Made by a program: the position numbers and the translations under genes. Source: Harenicola maris (GTDB taxonomy: Bacteria > Pseudomonadota > Alphaproteobacteria > Rhodobacterales > Rhodobacteraceae). Taken from it: a DNA stretch of 64,000 nucleotides. The DNA lies in NCBI GenBank assembly GCA_018524345.1, contig JADQAZ010000002.1, positions 558,001 to 622,000 on the forward strand, given 5' to 3'. The notes below the pieces were generated by a model. The model did no database searches and was not told the origin of the DNA. It was given only the letters and a program-made list of their open reading frames with translations. Position 1 is the stretch's first letter; each line of letters begins with the position of its first letter. Below, piece by piece: positions 30,401 through 38,754 of the stretch.

Positions 30401-33400
30401 CCGTCGAAGAGGGTGACGTGATCACCTACACCATTTTGGTGACCAACACGGGCAACGTGACCCTGAGCGATCTGACCCTGACCGACGAGTTGGTCAATGA
30501 CGATGACGACACCTATGACCTGAGCGATGATCTGGTCTTTGTTGAGGGGTCTTTGGGATCGCTTGAGGGGGATTTGCAGGTTGGCGAAGTGGCGACCTAT
30601 ACGCTGGATTACGAGCTGCTGCTTGCTGATGTGGACAGCGGCGCGGTTGAGAACTCTGTCACTGCGACGGGGACCAGCCCCGATGGCACCACCGAGGTGG
30701 ATGACATTTCCGATGACCCCGATGCGGGGCCAGCGGGCGAGGATGATCCGACGCGGACGGCCTTTGAGCCCGAGCCATCGCTTTCGGTGCTCAAGACCGA
30801 TGACCTGACGGCATTCGAGGAGCCGACCCTTGAGGGCAACATCATCACCTACACGATCACGGTGTTGAACACCGGTAACGTGACCCTGTCGGATGTGACC
30901 CTGACCGATGGTCTGTCGAACTTTGCGCCGACGCCGAGTGCTGTGGACTTGTCTGCTGACATCGCCTTTGTCAGCGCCGATCAGGACAGCCCCCTTGGCA
31001 CCATCGAGCCGGGCGAGACAGCGACCTATACGCTTGAGTATGCCCTCACGCAGGAGGATATCGATTACGGCGGGGTGGAGAACACCGTGACCGCGACCGG
31101 CGTCGATCCCTTCGAGACTGTGGTTGAGGATGTGTCGGATGATCCGGCGGAGACAGCGGATGTGGACCCGAACGGGGATGACAATCCCGATGATCCGACT
31201 GTATCGCCTGTGACCGCCGTTCCCGGGATGAATGTGCTGAAGGTGGCCGATACTTCGGGCCTGACCACGCCAGCCGCGCCGGGGCAGGTGATCAAATATA
31301 CAGTGACCGTGACCAACACCGGCAACACCACCCTTTTGGGTGTGGCCCTGAGCGATGAGGCGACTGACGGGGTGGGCGGGTCTTTGACCCTGACGCCGCC
31401 GGTGCCTGCCTTTGACAGTGCCGATCGCGATAGCGCCGAGGGCACCCTGCTTGTGGGGGAAACCGCGACCTATCTGGCCGAGCTTGTGTTGACGCAGGAC
31501 ATTATCAACACCGCCTCTGTGACCAATACGGCCACGGGGTCCGGTGCCTCGCCCACGGGGGTTGAGGTTGAGGATGTGTCCGATGATCCGGCAGATCCCT
31601 CGGATGTTGACCCGAACGAGGATGGCAACCCCGACGATCCGACCTATACGCCATTGGCCGCGCCGGAGCTGGTTGTTCTGAAGGTGGATGATACCTCCGC
31701 ACTGTCCAGCCCGCCGGTTGCGGGGGAGGTTGTGACCTATACCATCACGGTGGAGAACACGGGCAACGTGCCGCTGACCTCTGTCGCTTTGGTGGATACC
31801 CTCGTTAATGATGCGGGCACGCCTGACATTGCCCTGAGCGAGGGGCCGACTTGGCAGTCGTCGAACAACGGATCGGGCGAGGGGGCTTTGGCCCTGTTCG
31901 AGACCGCGACCTATACCGGCAGCTACACCATCACGCAGGAGGATATTAACTCTGGCGGGTTGTTGAACACGGTAACGGCGAGCGCGATTGACCCGACCGA
32001 TACGCCGGTTGAGGACACATCCGATGACCCCGATGTCACCGATGATGTGGATGCCAATGACGACGGCGAGCCGGATGATCCGACGCCGACGCCGCTTCCA
32101 CGCGCGCCATCGCTGGATATCACCAAGACCACGGCGGATGTCACGCAGGTGTTCCCCTTTGTCTATGACGTGACCTACGACATTGCGGTGGAGAACACAG
32201 GCAACACCACGGCGAATTTCGTGCAGGTTGAGGATGACCTTGCGGCGGCCATGACGCCGGGTGTGATCATGGGCGTGCCGGAGCTGGAGGTTGCCGGGTT
32301 TGGCGGCACTGGCACGGTGAATGCGGCTTATGACGGCATCAGCGATGTGAACATGCTGTCCGGCGATACGGTTTTGCAGCCGGACGAGATTGGCACGATC
32401 CAAGTCGTTGTGCGGGTGAATTTCGTGGCCGGTCTGACAACGCAGACCAACACCGCCTATGCGACATCCTCGGATGTAACGACGCCTGTGGCCTCGGATG
32501 ATCCGGTGCAGACGCCGGAGGACGAGGGGGATACCAATCCGACGCCTCCGCCGGTTGTGGATGACGAGCTTGACGGCTCCCCCGATGGCTTTGAGGGCAC
32601 CGGGGATCGCGACGGGGACGGCATTGTCGATAACGCCGATTTCGATCCGCTTGGTTATTTCTACTGCCAAGAGACCGGTGCGATCCTGCCGGGTGGTTTG
32701 ATCACGGTGACGGGGCCTGCGGGCTCGCAGACCGGGGTTGGGACATCGAACAACATCACCATCGTGACGGACGGCAGCGACGGGAGCTTCCAGTGGTTTG
32801 TTTCTGCGCCGGGCGTTTACACGATGACCTATGTTCTGCCGACGACGGGTGTGGCCAGCGATGACCGTTTCCCCGGTGGCACGATTGATGTGACATCCTT
32901 CTTGCCGACAAACCCCGTGTCTTTGGGGGGTTCCGAGGTTGGCTCGACCGGGCAGCTTTCGGATTTCACCGCGGATGGGAACCCCTTCTATGTGGTGTTT
33001 GATATCGCAGAGGGCGATCCGACGATCTTTAACAACAACATTCCGCTGCAGTATTGCGGGATGCCTGCGGTGACGGCCAGCAAGGAACAGATCGGTGATC
33101 CGATCTTGACCGGCGATCAGCGCACGCAGTTGGTCTATCAGTTGAGCAGCGAAAACACGGGCGAGACCCGCGTGGCCGATGCGACCTTGGTGGATGATCT
33201 GGATGCGGCCTTTGGGGAGGGCACCCATGAGGTTCTGGCGATCGAGCTTATCTCTGCGCCTGATACCTTTGGGGCCGCCGAGAACGCAGCCTATGACGGG
33301 GCGGCGGATGCCAATCTGTTGACCGCGGGCGGCATTCTGGAGCCGGGCGAGGAAGTGACGGTGCAGATCACCATTGCCGTTGCGGTTGAGGCCGCGGGCA

Positions 33401-34572
33401 ATTTCACCAACACGGTTGTTGCGGGGGGCGCGAGCCCGCTGGACGGGACGCCGGTTGAGGAAAGCTCTGCGACCTCTTCTGTCGATCTGTTGCCGCCGCC
33501 GGATACGGATGCGCTTTTGGTGACCAAGACGGCGGGCGTTGGCTCTGCGCGGCTTGGGGATCCGATCCCCTATTCGATCACCTTCGAGAACACGCAGCCT
33601 TCGGATTTTGTCGGGCTGACGCTGGTTGACCAATTGCCTGCGGGCTTGGTCTATCAGCCGGGCTCTGCGGCGATTGACGGGGTGGCGATCGAGCCGGTGG
33701 TCTTTGGCCGCCGCCTGACGTGGCCGGATCAGGATATCATGGGCCTGTCCACGATCACCCTGACCTTTGTGGCCATCGTCGGCCCCGGGGCGGACCCCGA
33801 CCAGTTTGTGAACACATCCTGGATCGAGGACCCCGAGACCGGGAACATCATTTCCAATGTTTCCGAGGCGATTGTGGAGCGCGAGATTGAAGCGGTGTTT
33901 GATTGCTCTGATGTGATCGGGACTGTTTTTGATGACCTGAACCACAATGGCTATCAGGATGGGCCTTATGATCCGGAGACCGGGTTGATCACCGACCAGA
34001 ACGTTTACACCGGCAAGGCCGGTAAGCTGGAGGTGCCTGCCGCGCCAAGCCGTTTTGACGGCGAGCCGGGGCTGGCGGGTGTGCGCCTGTCGACCGATAC
34101 GGGCACCTTGATCACCACCGATGCTCATGGGCGGTTCAACGTGCCCTGTGCGGCGCTTCCGGGGCGGTTTGGCGAGAACTTTACGCTCAAGCTGGATACG
34201 CGGACGCTGCCTTCGGGTTACCGCGTGACCACGGAGAACCCGCGCACCATTCGCCTGACGGCGGGTAAATTCGCCAAGCTGAACTTTGGCGCGTCGATCA
34301 GCCATATCATTGATATCGACCTGAGCGCGCGTGCCTTCGAGGCCGGGAGCAATGATCCCAAGGCGAGCCTTGTGACGGGGATCGGGGGTTTGCTCGATCA
34401 GATGAAGGACAAGCCGAGTGTGCTTCGGGTGTCCTACTTTGAAAACGGGGAAGACCGTGCGGTTGTGCGCCGCAGGCTCGACCGTGTGGAAACGATGATC
34501 CGGCGCGAATGGCGGCGGCGCAATACGCGCTACAAGCTGTCGATTGAGCGCACGATTAAACGGTTGCAGTAG
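24457..34572 (+). CDS. Giant secreted DUF11-repeat surface protein (3371 aa)
   Basis: The start is TTG with GAGGAG 7 nt upstream; ATG 24541 is the alternative. A Sec signal ends near AQGAAAQ (about residue 47). About 20 DUF11/Ig-like repeats of 110-150 residues follow. Repeats 1-9 are diverged. Repeats at residues about 1449-2690 are close copies with ALIKT or VVTKTD starts, ITYTxxVxNTGNVTL cores and Asp-rich DANGDDNPDDPT linkers resembling Ca2+ sites. SdrD_B-like domains lie at about 1147-1212 and 3150-3235. The C-terminal 85 residues (from DIDLSARAFEAGS) resemble an OmpA-like fold. It is probably an adhesin or matrix protein working with the barrel encoded 11 bp downstream. Confidence 0.85.
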   Translation: MSGKNGKIRAVEILAQFGRASGGLLRGWMACVSMVFALCWAQGAAAQSFDYDWLVNVDETVTPAPAGGVIEVPINILNFGFGPDPAPATTIEITVPPTTSFVSFSSDDVTGCAPLPAAAGEIVTCQVPSLAFNGQPGDSVDLLFGIETTQQGAVPFTANVPEVDNDTGNNSQTKNLTLTQGADLEVTVDGPVTATSGETVDYTFTVANNGPDDASGSVLTIPVPSGFANLEPPVGCVLDGAVYECTIPGPLAEGESVDFVFGAQIVAAAPSTVSWVGSVGGGSPDDPDTENNTATFDTSVEEGSDLALTKVISPPETLLVGDQAVFTLSPTYSGNPPEVVTLEDSLPSNYTVDSVDAPAPWDCEIIGSQQVTCEHPGGASSGADVPLGDIEITANVVTAGSAVENTAEIDAEGPIDPNPDNNIASDGGVEIEDKFVDLRANKTGPQPALVVLGSPFDFQISSTNIGNEPFFGTITMVDTLPAGLEVLSYDANGWDCSPAAPVVAGGEITCTIEILESAPLGVDDRSPVVTLETVALVEGALENGLEISASDSNLPDENAPNDIITYSVTSDAPLESADVSIVKTASEASLAAGETQTFELEIINEGPNVSNTVQVRDLIGDLINNTTTGANPALLSIGYANISETDANCSTTPSGATGILFGCDIATLPVCLPGATCPVVTIEVVPGGEAGRYFNTATITSYGTADPDRSNETSTVGYDVDARVDITITKVASAAVMPAGQNLTYLISGINKANGLSTAENLTITDVLPDDLTFVSATPSTGSCGTTPTPETTTTTGNNTIICNLGDVANGAEQNVSVVVRPNNELAGSDFVNDASVSTDTTQIGIGDEDDSVPVSVSEPTLDLLVQKTESIDPLPLDGTTVFTVTVRNLGPSASQNIVVTDSLPISGLEFVSATALDGGTCPTPPAGPAVGSLGETLVCTFDYLPAGGSARIQVEMKGVSKGTASNSVEISSDEILAGQDTVTGNNSVTETTSVRTRTDVSVDSKVASPNPVNLRDPFDFTIRVAVNVGAGLVEADDTVVTDNLPAGLELTGTPTLNLVQGAISAGSACTGVAEDTSFTCDLGTFEQESATEPGYVDITVPVRALTVSSDPQTFTNTASIATSSFELGADRNNNSNSGPVTVNASTITGKVFGDFNDDGVIDTGDTNVGGVPISLIGYALDGTEYILNTTTDGNGNYSFGLLPEGTYTITRGTVPNDTYLEQGGSYPDGTNGTGEPDGGTVIADVVLGGDSTAANNNFTVVPIARVGIAKRANGAPVINADGSFDQVFSFVVENFSDEALEDVVVSDTLAGGAPAFGTLGTAPLAAGEYLVLAAPTGSCGGKNAAFDGSGDPVLAEAFTIALQSACTLNVTLRVQPTIPLPPIIEGTDRYQNQASVEGTGALSGQTSATNPFLSDVSDDGTNADPSNNGSGDGANDNDPTLMGPVFTPSIALIKTVSTDELQDPPMEGDFLTYTFSVTNTGPIDLQNVTISDDLDGIILEGGPILTLGAGDTDTDTFTARYALKQSDIDLGEVENTATASGADIYGTVAEDDSGTANNNDTPTLAEIEQVISLAIVKTADDSGVSDPAVDGETITYGFNVINTGNVTLTDVTVTDPLDGIELTGAPIPTLLPGVEVINAYTGSYDYDLDDINAGEVENQATATGKDPLDNDVTDLSGETYEDDNPIVVPLVQDPQIALIKTSTSDRLGTPPQEGDELDFQFTVTNTGNVTLTGITISDLLDGIVLDGGPIDLDPGEFDSDTFTATYPLTQDDLDLGLVENTATVSGNPPLGADPVTDDSGADNETDAPLETPLTQVATINLTKQADASAVQDPPQEGDTITYTFVIENTGNQTLTDIAISDNDLQDLEGNSRDLTSGPEWVNPGGGAVEGVLAPGDSYSYTATYDIVTGDIDAAGVVNVATVAATDPRDVPVGDISDDPLDDENVDANGDDNPDDPTETPLARAPALVVTKTDNIDGLLMPVEEGDVITYTILVTNTGNVTLSDLTLTDELVNDDDDTYDLSDDLVFVEGSLGSLEGDLQVGEVATYTLDYELLLADVDSGAVENSVTATGTSPDGTTEVDDISDDPDAGPAGEDDPTRTAFEPEPSLSVLKTDDLTAFEEPTLEGNIITYTITVLNTGNVTLSDVTLTDGLSNFAPTPSAVDLSADIAFVSADQDSPLGTIEPGETATYTLEYALTQEDIDYGGVENTVTATGVDPFETVVEDVSDDPAETADVDPNGDDNPDDPTVSPVTAVPGMNVLKVADTSGLTTPAAPGQVIKYTVTVTNTGNTTLLGVALSDEATDGVGGSLTLTPPVPAFDSADRDSAEGTLLVGETATYLAELVLTQDIINTASVTNTATGSGASPTGVEVEDVSDDPADPSDVDPNEDGNPDDPTYTPLAAPELVVLKVDDTSALSSPPVAGEVVTYTITVENTGNVPLTSVALVDTLVNDAGTPDIALSEGPTWQSSNNGSGEGALALFETATYTGSYTITQEDINSGGLLNTVTASAIDPTDTPVEDTSDDPDVTDDVDANDDGEPDDPTPTPLPRAPSLDITKTTADVTQVFPFVYDVTYDIAVENTGNTTANFVQVEDDLAAAMTPGVIMGVPELEVAGFGGTGTVNAAYDGISDVNMLSGDTVLQPDEIGTIQVVVRVNFVAGLTTQTNTAYATSSDVTTPVASDDPVQTPEDEGDTNPTPPPVVDDELDGSPDGFEGTGDRDGDGIVDNADFDPLGYFYCQETGAILPGGLITVTGPAGSQTGVGTSNNITIVTDGSDGSFQWFVSAPGVYTMTYVLPTTGVASDDRFPGGTIDVTSFLPTNPVSLGGSEVGSTGQLSDFTADGNPFYVVFDIAEGDPTIFNNNIPLQYCGMPAVTASKEQIGDPILTGDQRTQLVYQLSSENTGETRVADATLVDDLDAAFGEGTHEVLAIELISAPDTFGAAENAAYDGAADANLLTAGGILEPGEEVTVQITIAVAVEAAGNFTNTVVAGGASPLDGTPVEESSATSSVDLLPPPDTDALLVTKTAGVGSARLGDPIPYSITFENTQPSDFVGLTLVDQLPAGLVYQPGSAAIDGVAIEPVVFGRRLTWPDQDIMGLSTITLTFVAIVGPGADPDQFVNTSWIEDPETGNIISNVSEAIVEREIEAVFDCSDVIGTVFDDLNHNGYQDGPYDPETGLITDQNVYTGKAGKLEVPAAPSRFDGEPGLAGVRLSTDTGTLITTDAHGRFNVPCAALPGRFGENFTLKLDTRTLPSGYRVTTENPRTIRLTAGKFAKLNFGASISHIIDIDLSARAFEAGSNDPKASLVTGIGGLLDQMKDKPSVLRVSYFENGEDRAVVRRRLDRVETMIRREWRRRNTRYKLSIERTIKRLQ

Positions 34573-34583
34573 GGGTGAAGCAG

Positions 34584-37500
34584 ATGCGTAAGACACAAAA
34601 GAGCGTCCGTAGGTTTACCACCCTGACCAGCGCTGTGGCCCTGTCGGCGGGGCTTGCCGCGCCAGCCATGGCGCAGGACAACTGTCAGCTTGACGGGCGG
34701 GTCCTTCCCGAAGGATGCGATCAGGGCAACAGCAACACCGTTGTGCGTATGCCCGTGGGCGAAAACACGGAGTTTGACCGCACGGCTGTGACCAACTCTG
34801 ACGGGTTTGTTCTTTCGGTGGACGGGCAGGCCCTGAACAGTGACCAGCGGTTCGAGGATCAGGTGCGCGAGACCGACAAGGCGCTGGAGAAATCCGGCGT
34901 TCAGGTGAAATACGACACCCTTGGTCTTGAGCCGCGTCTGGATGTGACCATCGAGGGCGCGCCTGCGCGGTATACGGCGGGCGAGGTTGTGACCCTGCAA
35001 AGCCGGATGAACTACCCTGCCTTTGTTGAGCGCGGCGAGATGCGGATTATTGATCGCGGGGCCCTTGGCGGGCCGCGCACCCTGTCGGTGCATCCGGTGG
35101 CGCCCAATGGCGCGGCCTCTGTCACCCTGCCCGAGGGGGCGGATGTGGTTGTTGTGCACCGCGTTTATGACGAGCGCGGCCGTTACGACGAGACCGCGCC
35201 GCTGTCATTGACCCGCGCCGATGCGCGGGGGCTGAGCGATGTTGAGGAAGGCTCCGACAGCACGTTGATCCGGCGGATTCCTGTGAACGGGGCCTCTGTC
35301 ACCGTCACCGGCAATGCCGCCGATCCGGGCAGCCGGGTCGAGGCCTTGGGCGAGACCACAGAGGCCGATGCGCAGGGCAATTTCGTGTTGCAGCGCATTG
35401 TGCCGCGCGGCGAGCAGGAGGCGGAGGTTACCCTGCAGCAGGGCGGGCGCGAGGCGAGTTTTGCCCGCGAGTTTGATGTGAAGCCGATCGAGTGGTTTTA
35501 CGTGGGCACCGCGGACCTGACCTATTCCAAGTCCACCATTGGCGGCATCGAAGAGGACCAGACCACGGGGCGCGTGGCGTTCTATGTCGATGGCACCACC
35601 GTGGGCGGGACGCGGATCACCGCGTCTTTGGACACGGGCGAGGAGGATATCGGCGATATCTTCAGCAATCTGGACGAGAAAGACCCCGCCAGCATTCTGG
35701 ACCGGTTGGACCCGCTTGATACCTATCCGACCTTTGGGGACGACAGCACCACTGTGGACAACACGCCGACCTCTGGCCGGATCTATTTCAAGGCGGAGCG
35801 GAACGGGAACCACCTGATCTGGGGCGATTATCGCAGCACCGTTTCGGGCGCGAAATACATCCGCTCGGAGCGCGAGCTTTACGGGGCGCAGGTGTATCTT
35901 GCCACGCCGCAGCAGACGGAGAGTGGCAATCCGCGGGCGGAGCTTGAGCTTTATGCTGCGCAGCCGGACACCTTGCCGGGGCGGGATGCCTTTCTTGGCA
36001 CGGGCGGGTCGGTTTACTTCTTGCAGCGGCAGGACATCACATCCGGCACCGAGACCATCACCGTGCAGGTGCGCGATGTGGACACGGGCCGTGTGATCGA
36101 CACGCAGGTTTTGCAGTTTGGCCGCGATTACAACATCAACTATCTGCAGGGGGTTGTGACCCTGACCTCGCCGCTGCTTGGCACTGGCAACAACAATCTG
36201 GTGCAGAGCAATCTGGGCGGGGATACGGTCACCAACCTGATTGTGCAGTATGATTACACCCCCACCGCTGCCGATCTGGACGGGTTCAGTGTTGGCGGGC
36301 GCGGGCAGGTTTGGGTGACGGACAAGTTGCGTTTCGGCATTTCCGGCCAGAGCGACGAGACCGGCCTTGGCGGCAAGCAGGAGGCTTATGGCGCCGATAT
36401 CCTGTATCAGCATTCCGAGAATACCTTTGTGAAGCTGGAATATGCCCAGTCCGAAGGGCCGGGGTTTGATAGTTCCTACAGCTTTGACGGCGGTTTGATC
36501 GTTGACAATATTGCCGGTGCGGCGGGCGAGGGGGAGGCCTATAACTTCGAGGCGCAGGTGGATCTGCGCGATCTCGGCTTTGGCGCCGACGGGGTTGTTG
36601 GCGGCTATTACGAGTTCCGCACGGAAGGGTTCTCTACCCTCGATTATCAGGTGAATGTGGGCTCGGGCGATCAGACGCTTTATGGTGCCTATGCGCAGGT
36701 GGATCTGCGCGAGGACCTGTCGTTCAAGGCCTATGCAGATGTGCTCGAAACCAGCCTTGGGGCGCGGGACCAGACCATCGGTTTCGAGCTGGAGGCGGAC
36801 CTGACGGATCGTGTGACCTTGGCCGTTGGCGCCGAGCACCGCGAGAAGAGCACCGACACCGGATCGAACCAGCGCACCGATGTGGCGGCAAAGCTGTCTT
36901 ATCAGGCGCGCGAAGACCTGAGCCTGTCGATCTTCGGGCAGGCGACCGTGGATGATGACGGTTTGGGCGAGTTGAACCGCTATGGCCTTGGGGTTGTTAA
37001 GGAGTGGCAGAGTGGCTGGAGCCTTGAGGCCGAAGTGACCGGCGGCACCGGTGGCACGGGCGGCAAGGTTCTGGCGAGCTACCAGCGCGACAAGAACGCC
37101 AGCTATTATTTCGGCTACGAGCTGGACCCCGGGCGCGAGTTCACCAGCAATGTGGCGGGCGTGGATGGCGGCAAGTTCATCAGCGGCGGCAACCGGATCG
37201 TGAATGATCGGGTGCGTTATTTCGGCGAGAATTCCTATGACATCTTTGGCGCGCGCAAGACGCTTGCCTCGGCCTATGGGGTGCAGTTCGAGCCGAGCGA
37301 TTACCTGACCTATGATGCGGCGCTGGAAGTGGGGCGGATCACCGACCCGGACAACGGCGATTTCGACCGCACGGCCCTGTCCCTTGGGGTGCGCTATAGC
37401 GACGACAAGACCACCGCGCAGGGGCGGCTTGAGTTCCGACAGGACCGCGGCACCACATCGGGCACCAACCGCGATTCCGATACCGTGTTGGTCAGCGCCA

Positions 37501-38105
37501 AGCTGCGCCACAAGTTTGACGAGAGCCAGCGGCTTGTCTTCAGCCTTGATGCCGCCGACACGCAGACGGACGAATCCTCGATCCTGAGCGGCACCTATGT
37601 TGATCTGGCGCTTGGCTATGCCTACCGGCCCATCGACAATGACAAGTTGAACGTTCTGGTGCGCTACCGGTTCCTCAATGACATGTATGGTCAGGAGATC
37701 GACGGTGTGGCGGGCGAGGGGCCTGTGCAGCGGTCACATGTGCTGAGCCTTGATGCCAGTTATGACCTGAACGAGCATTGGACCCTTGGCGGCAAGCTTG
37801 GCTACCGTTTGTCCGAGACCGCGCCGGATGCCTCATCGGAGCTGGTGACGAACAACGCCGGTTTGGCGGTGATCAACGCGCGCTATCACCTTGTGCACAA
37901 CTGGGACATTCTGCTTGAGGGCCGCGCGCTGTGGCTGGAGCAATCAGAGCTGACCGAGACCAGCATTCTGGGCGCGGTTTACCGCCATGTGGGCAACCAT
38001 GTGAAGGTTGGCGTTGGCTATAACTTTGGCAGTTTCAGCGATGACCTGAATGACCTTGTCCATGACGACAAGGGCATGTTCGTCAACGTGATCGCCAAGT
38101 TCTAG
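34584..38105 (+). CDS. Large outer-membrane beta-barrel protein partnered with the giant gene
   Basis: The roughly 1173-aa precursor has a signal peptide (ending AGLAAPAMAQ). A periplasmic part of about 300 residues includes an Ig-like segment (PVNGASVTVTGNAADPGSRV). A long series of amphipathic strands from about residue 310 then ends in NVIAKF, the BAM-type terminal phenylalanine. There is no TonB plug domain. ATG 34584, with AGGGG 8 nt upstream, is preferred to GTG 34575. The 11-bp spacing from the giant gene indicates co-transcription; the barrel may anchor or export the giant protein. No named family is recognised. Confidence 0.8.
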   Translation: MRKTQKSVRRFTTLTSAVALSAGLAAPAMAQDNCQLDGRVLPEGCDQGNSNTVVRMPVGENTEFDRTAVTNSDGFVLSVDGQALNSDQRFEDQVRETDKALEKSGVQVKYDTLGLEPRLDVTIEGAPARYTAGEVVTLQSRMNYPAFVERGEMRIIDRGALGGPRTLSVHPVAPNGAASVTLPEGADVVVVHRVYDERGRYDETAPLSLTRADARGLSDVEEGSDSTLIRRIPVNGASVTVTGNAADPGSRVEALGETTEADAQGNFVLQRIVPRGEQEAEVTLQQGGREASFAREFDVKPIEWFYVGTADLTYSKSTIGGIEEDQTTGRVAFYVDGTTVGGTRITASLDTGEEDIGDIFSNLDEKDPASILDRLDPLDTYPTFGDDSTTVDNTPTSGRIYFKAERNGNHLIWGDYRSTVSGAKYIRSERELYGAQVYLATPQQTESGNPRAELELYAAQPDTLPGRDAFLGTGGSVYFLQRQDITSGTETITVQVRDVDTGRVIDTQVLQFGRDYNINYLQGVVTLTSPLLGTGNNNLVQSNLGGDTVTNLIVQYDYTPTAADLDGFSVGGRGQVWVTDKLRFGISGQSDETGLGGKQEAYGADILYQHSENTFVKLEYAQSEGPGFDSSYSFDGGLIVDNIAGAAGEGEAYNFEAQVDLRDLGFGADGVVGGYYEFRTEGFSTLDYQVNVGSGDQTLYGAYAQVDLREDLSFKAYADVLETSLGARDQTIGFELEADLTDRVTLAVGAEHREKSTDTGSNQRTDVAAKLSYQAREDLSLSIFGQATVDDDGLGELNRYGLGVVKEWQSGWSLEAEVTGGTGGTGGKVLASYQRDKNASYYFGYELDPGREFTSNVAGVDGGKFISGGNRIVNDRVRYFGENSYDIFGARKTLASAYGVQFEPSDYLTYDAALEVGRITDPDNGDFDRTALSLGVRYSDDKTTAQGRLEFRQDRGTTSGTNRDSDTVLVSAKLRHKFDESQRLVFSLDAADTQTDESSILSGTYVDLALGYAYRPIDNDKLNVLVRYRFLNDMYGQEIDGVAGEGPVQRSHVLSLDASYDLNEHWTLGGKLGYRLSETAPDASSELVTNNAGLAVINARYHLVHNWDILLEGRALWLEQSELTETSILGAVYRHVGNHVKVGVGYNFGSFSDDLNDLVHDDKGMFVNVIAKF

Positions 38106-38120
38106 GGCGCTTTTGGCGGT

Positions 38121-38750
38121 TCAGGCGGAGAGCAGGGCGGCAGCGTCGGCCTCTGTCGGGTTGACCTCTATCAGGCGCAGGCTTGGCGGGGCGGCGGGGT
38201 CAAAGCGGCCAAAGCCGATGTCGATTTGCAGGGCCTCCAGCGCCGGAACCTCGGCGGCGCAGGCGTCAAAGGCCTGTTGCGCCATGGTGAGCAGGGCGTC
38301 GAAATCGGGGCGGGCGCCAAAGCGTTCCTTGGCCGAACTGACCCAGACATCGCCTTCGCTTGCCTGCACGCGGAATTCCGACAGGGCGGTGACGTCCTTC
38401 CATTCATAGACATAGAGCCGCAGGGGCGCGCCCTCTTTCAGGATATAGCGGGCCAGCAGGGTTTGCTGCGGTGTCGGGCGGGCCAGACGCGCGTTGAGGG
38501 CGGCGGCCAGATCAGGCGCGTTGAAGACCGGCGCGCGGGAGCGGCGGTTGCGCCAGCTTTTGGGGCCGAGTTTGACGAAGAACAGGGGAATGTCGCTCTC
38601 GGTCAGGGGGGAGAGGTCCACGCCATCTGGCAGGGCCGCGGTGATGTCTGCGTCGCCCTTGGGAGCGGCGTCCAGTTCGATCACCTGAAGCGGATGGTAG
38701 GCGGCCATCTGGGTCAGGCTGTCTGGCCAGTCGGCATATTCGAAGAACAT
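38121..38750 (-). CDS. ATP-grasp/D123-like hypothetical protein
   Basis: The 209-aa protein belongs to no family I can name firmly. Three spaced motifs resemble the Cdc123/D123 branch of ATP-grasp folds: FFVKLGPKSWRN (about 57-68), YEWKDVTALSEFRV (about 119-132, with the EFR core) and LRLIEVNPTEAD near the C-terminus, where ATP-grasp enzymes bind metal. It is the last gene of the toxin-immunity operon, 4 bp after the second SUKH gene. A peptide-modifying or immunity role is only an inference. Confidence 0.5.
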   Translation of the reverse strand: MFFEYADWPDSLTQMAAYHPLQVIELDAAPKGDADITAALPDGVDLSPLTESDIPLFFVKLGPKSWRNRRSRAPVFNAPDLAAALNARLARPTPQQTLLARYILKEGAPLRLYVYEWKDVTALSEFRVQASEGDVWVSSAKERFGARPDFDALLTMAQQAFDACAAEVPALEALQIDIGFGRFDPAAPPSLRLIEVNPTEADAAALLSA

Positions 38751-38754
38751 GGGG

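Noticed and set aside
32560..32660. RTX/type I secretion signature in the giant protein
   Set aside because: The short DRDGDGIVDNADFD stretch is a thrombospondin-3-like Ca2+ motif. There are no GGxGxDxxx nonapeptides, no type I export genes, and an N-terminal Sec signal is present.
27979..34596. 2205-aa open frame on the minus strand opposite the giant gene
   Set aside because: It is the antisense shadow of a repetitive GC-rich gene. The translation is Arg/His/Ile-rich without domains, and the plus strand has a signal peptide and clear repeats.
35205..37511. 768-aa minus-strand frame opposite the barrel gene
   Set aside because: Antisense of beta-strand coding sequence, with no start signal or similarity.
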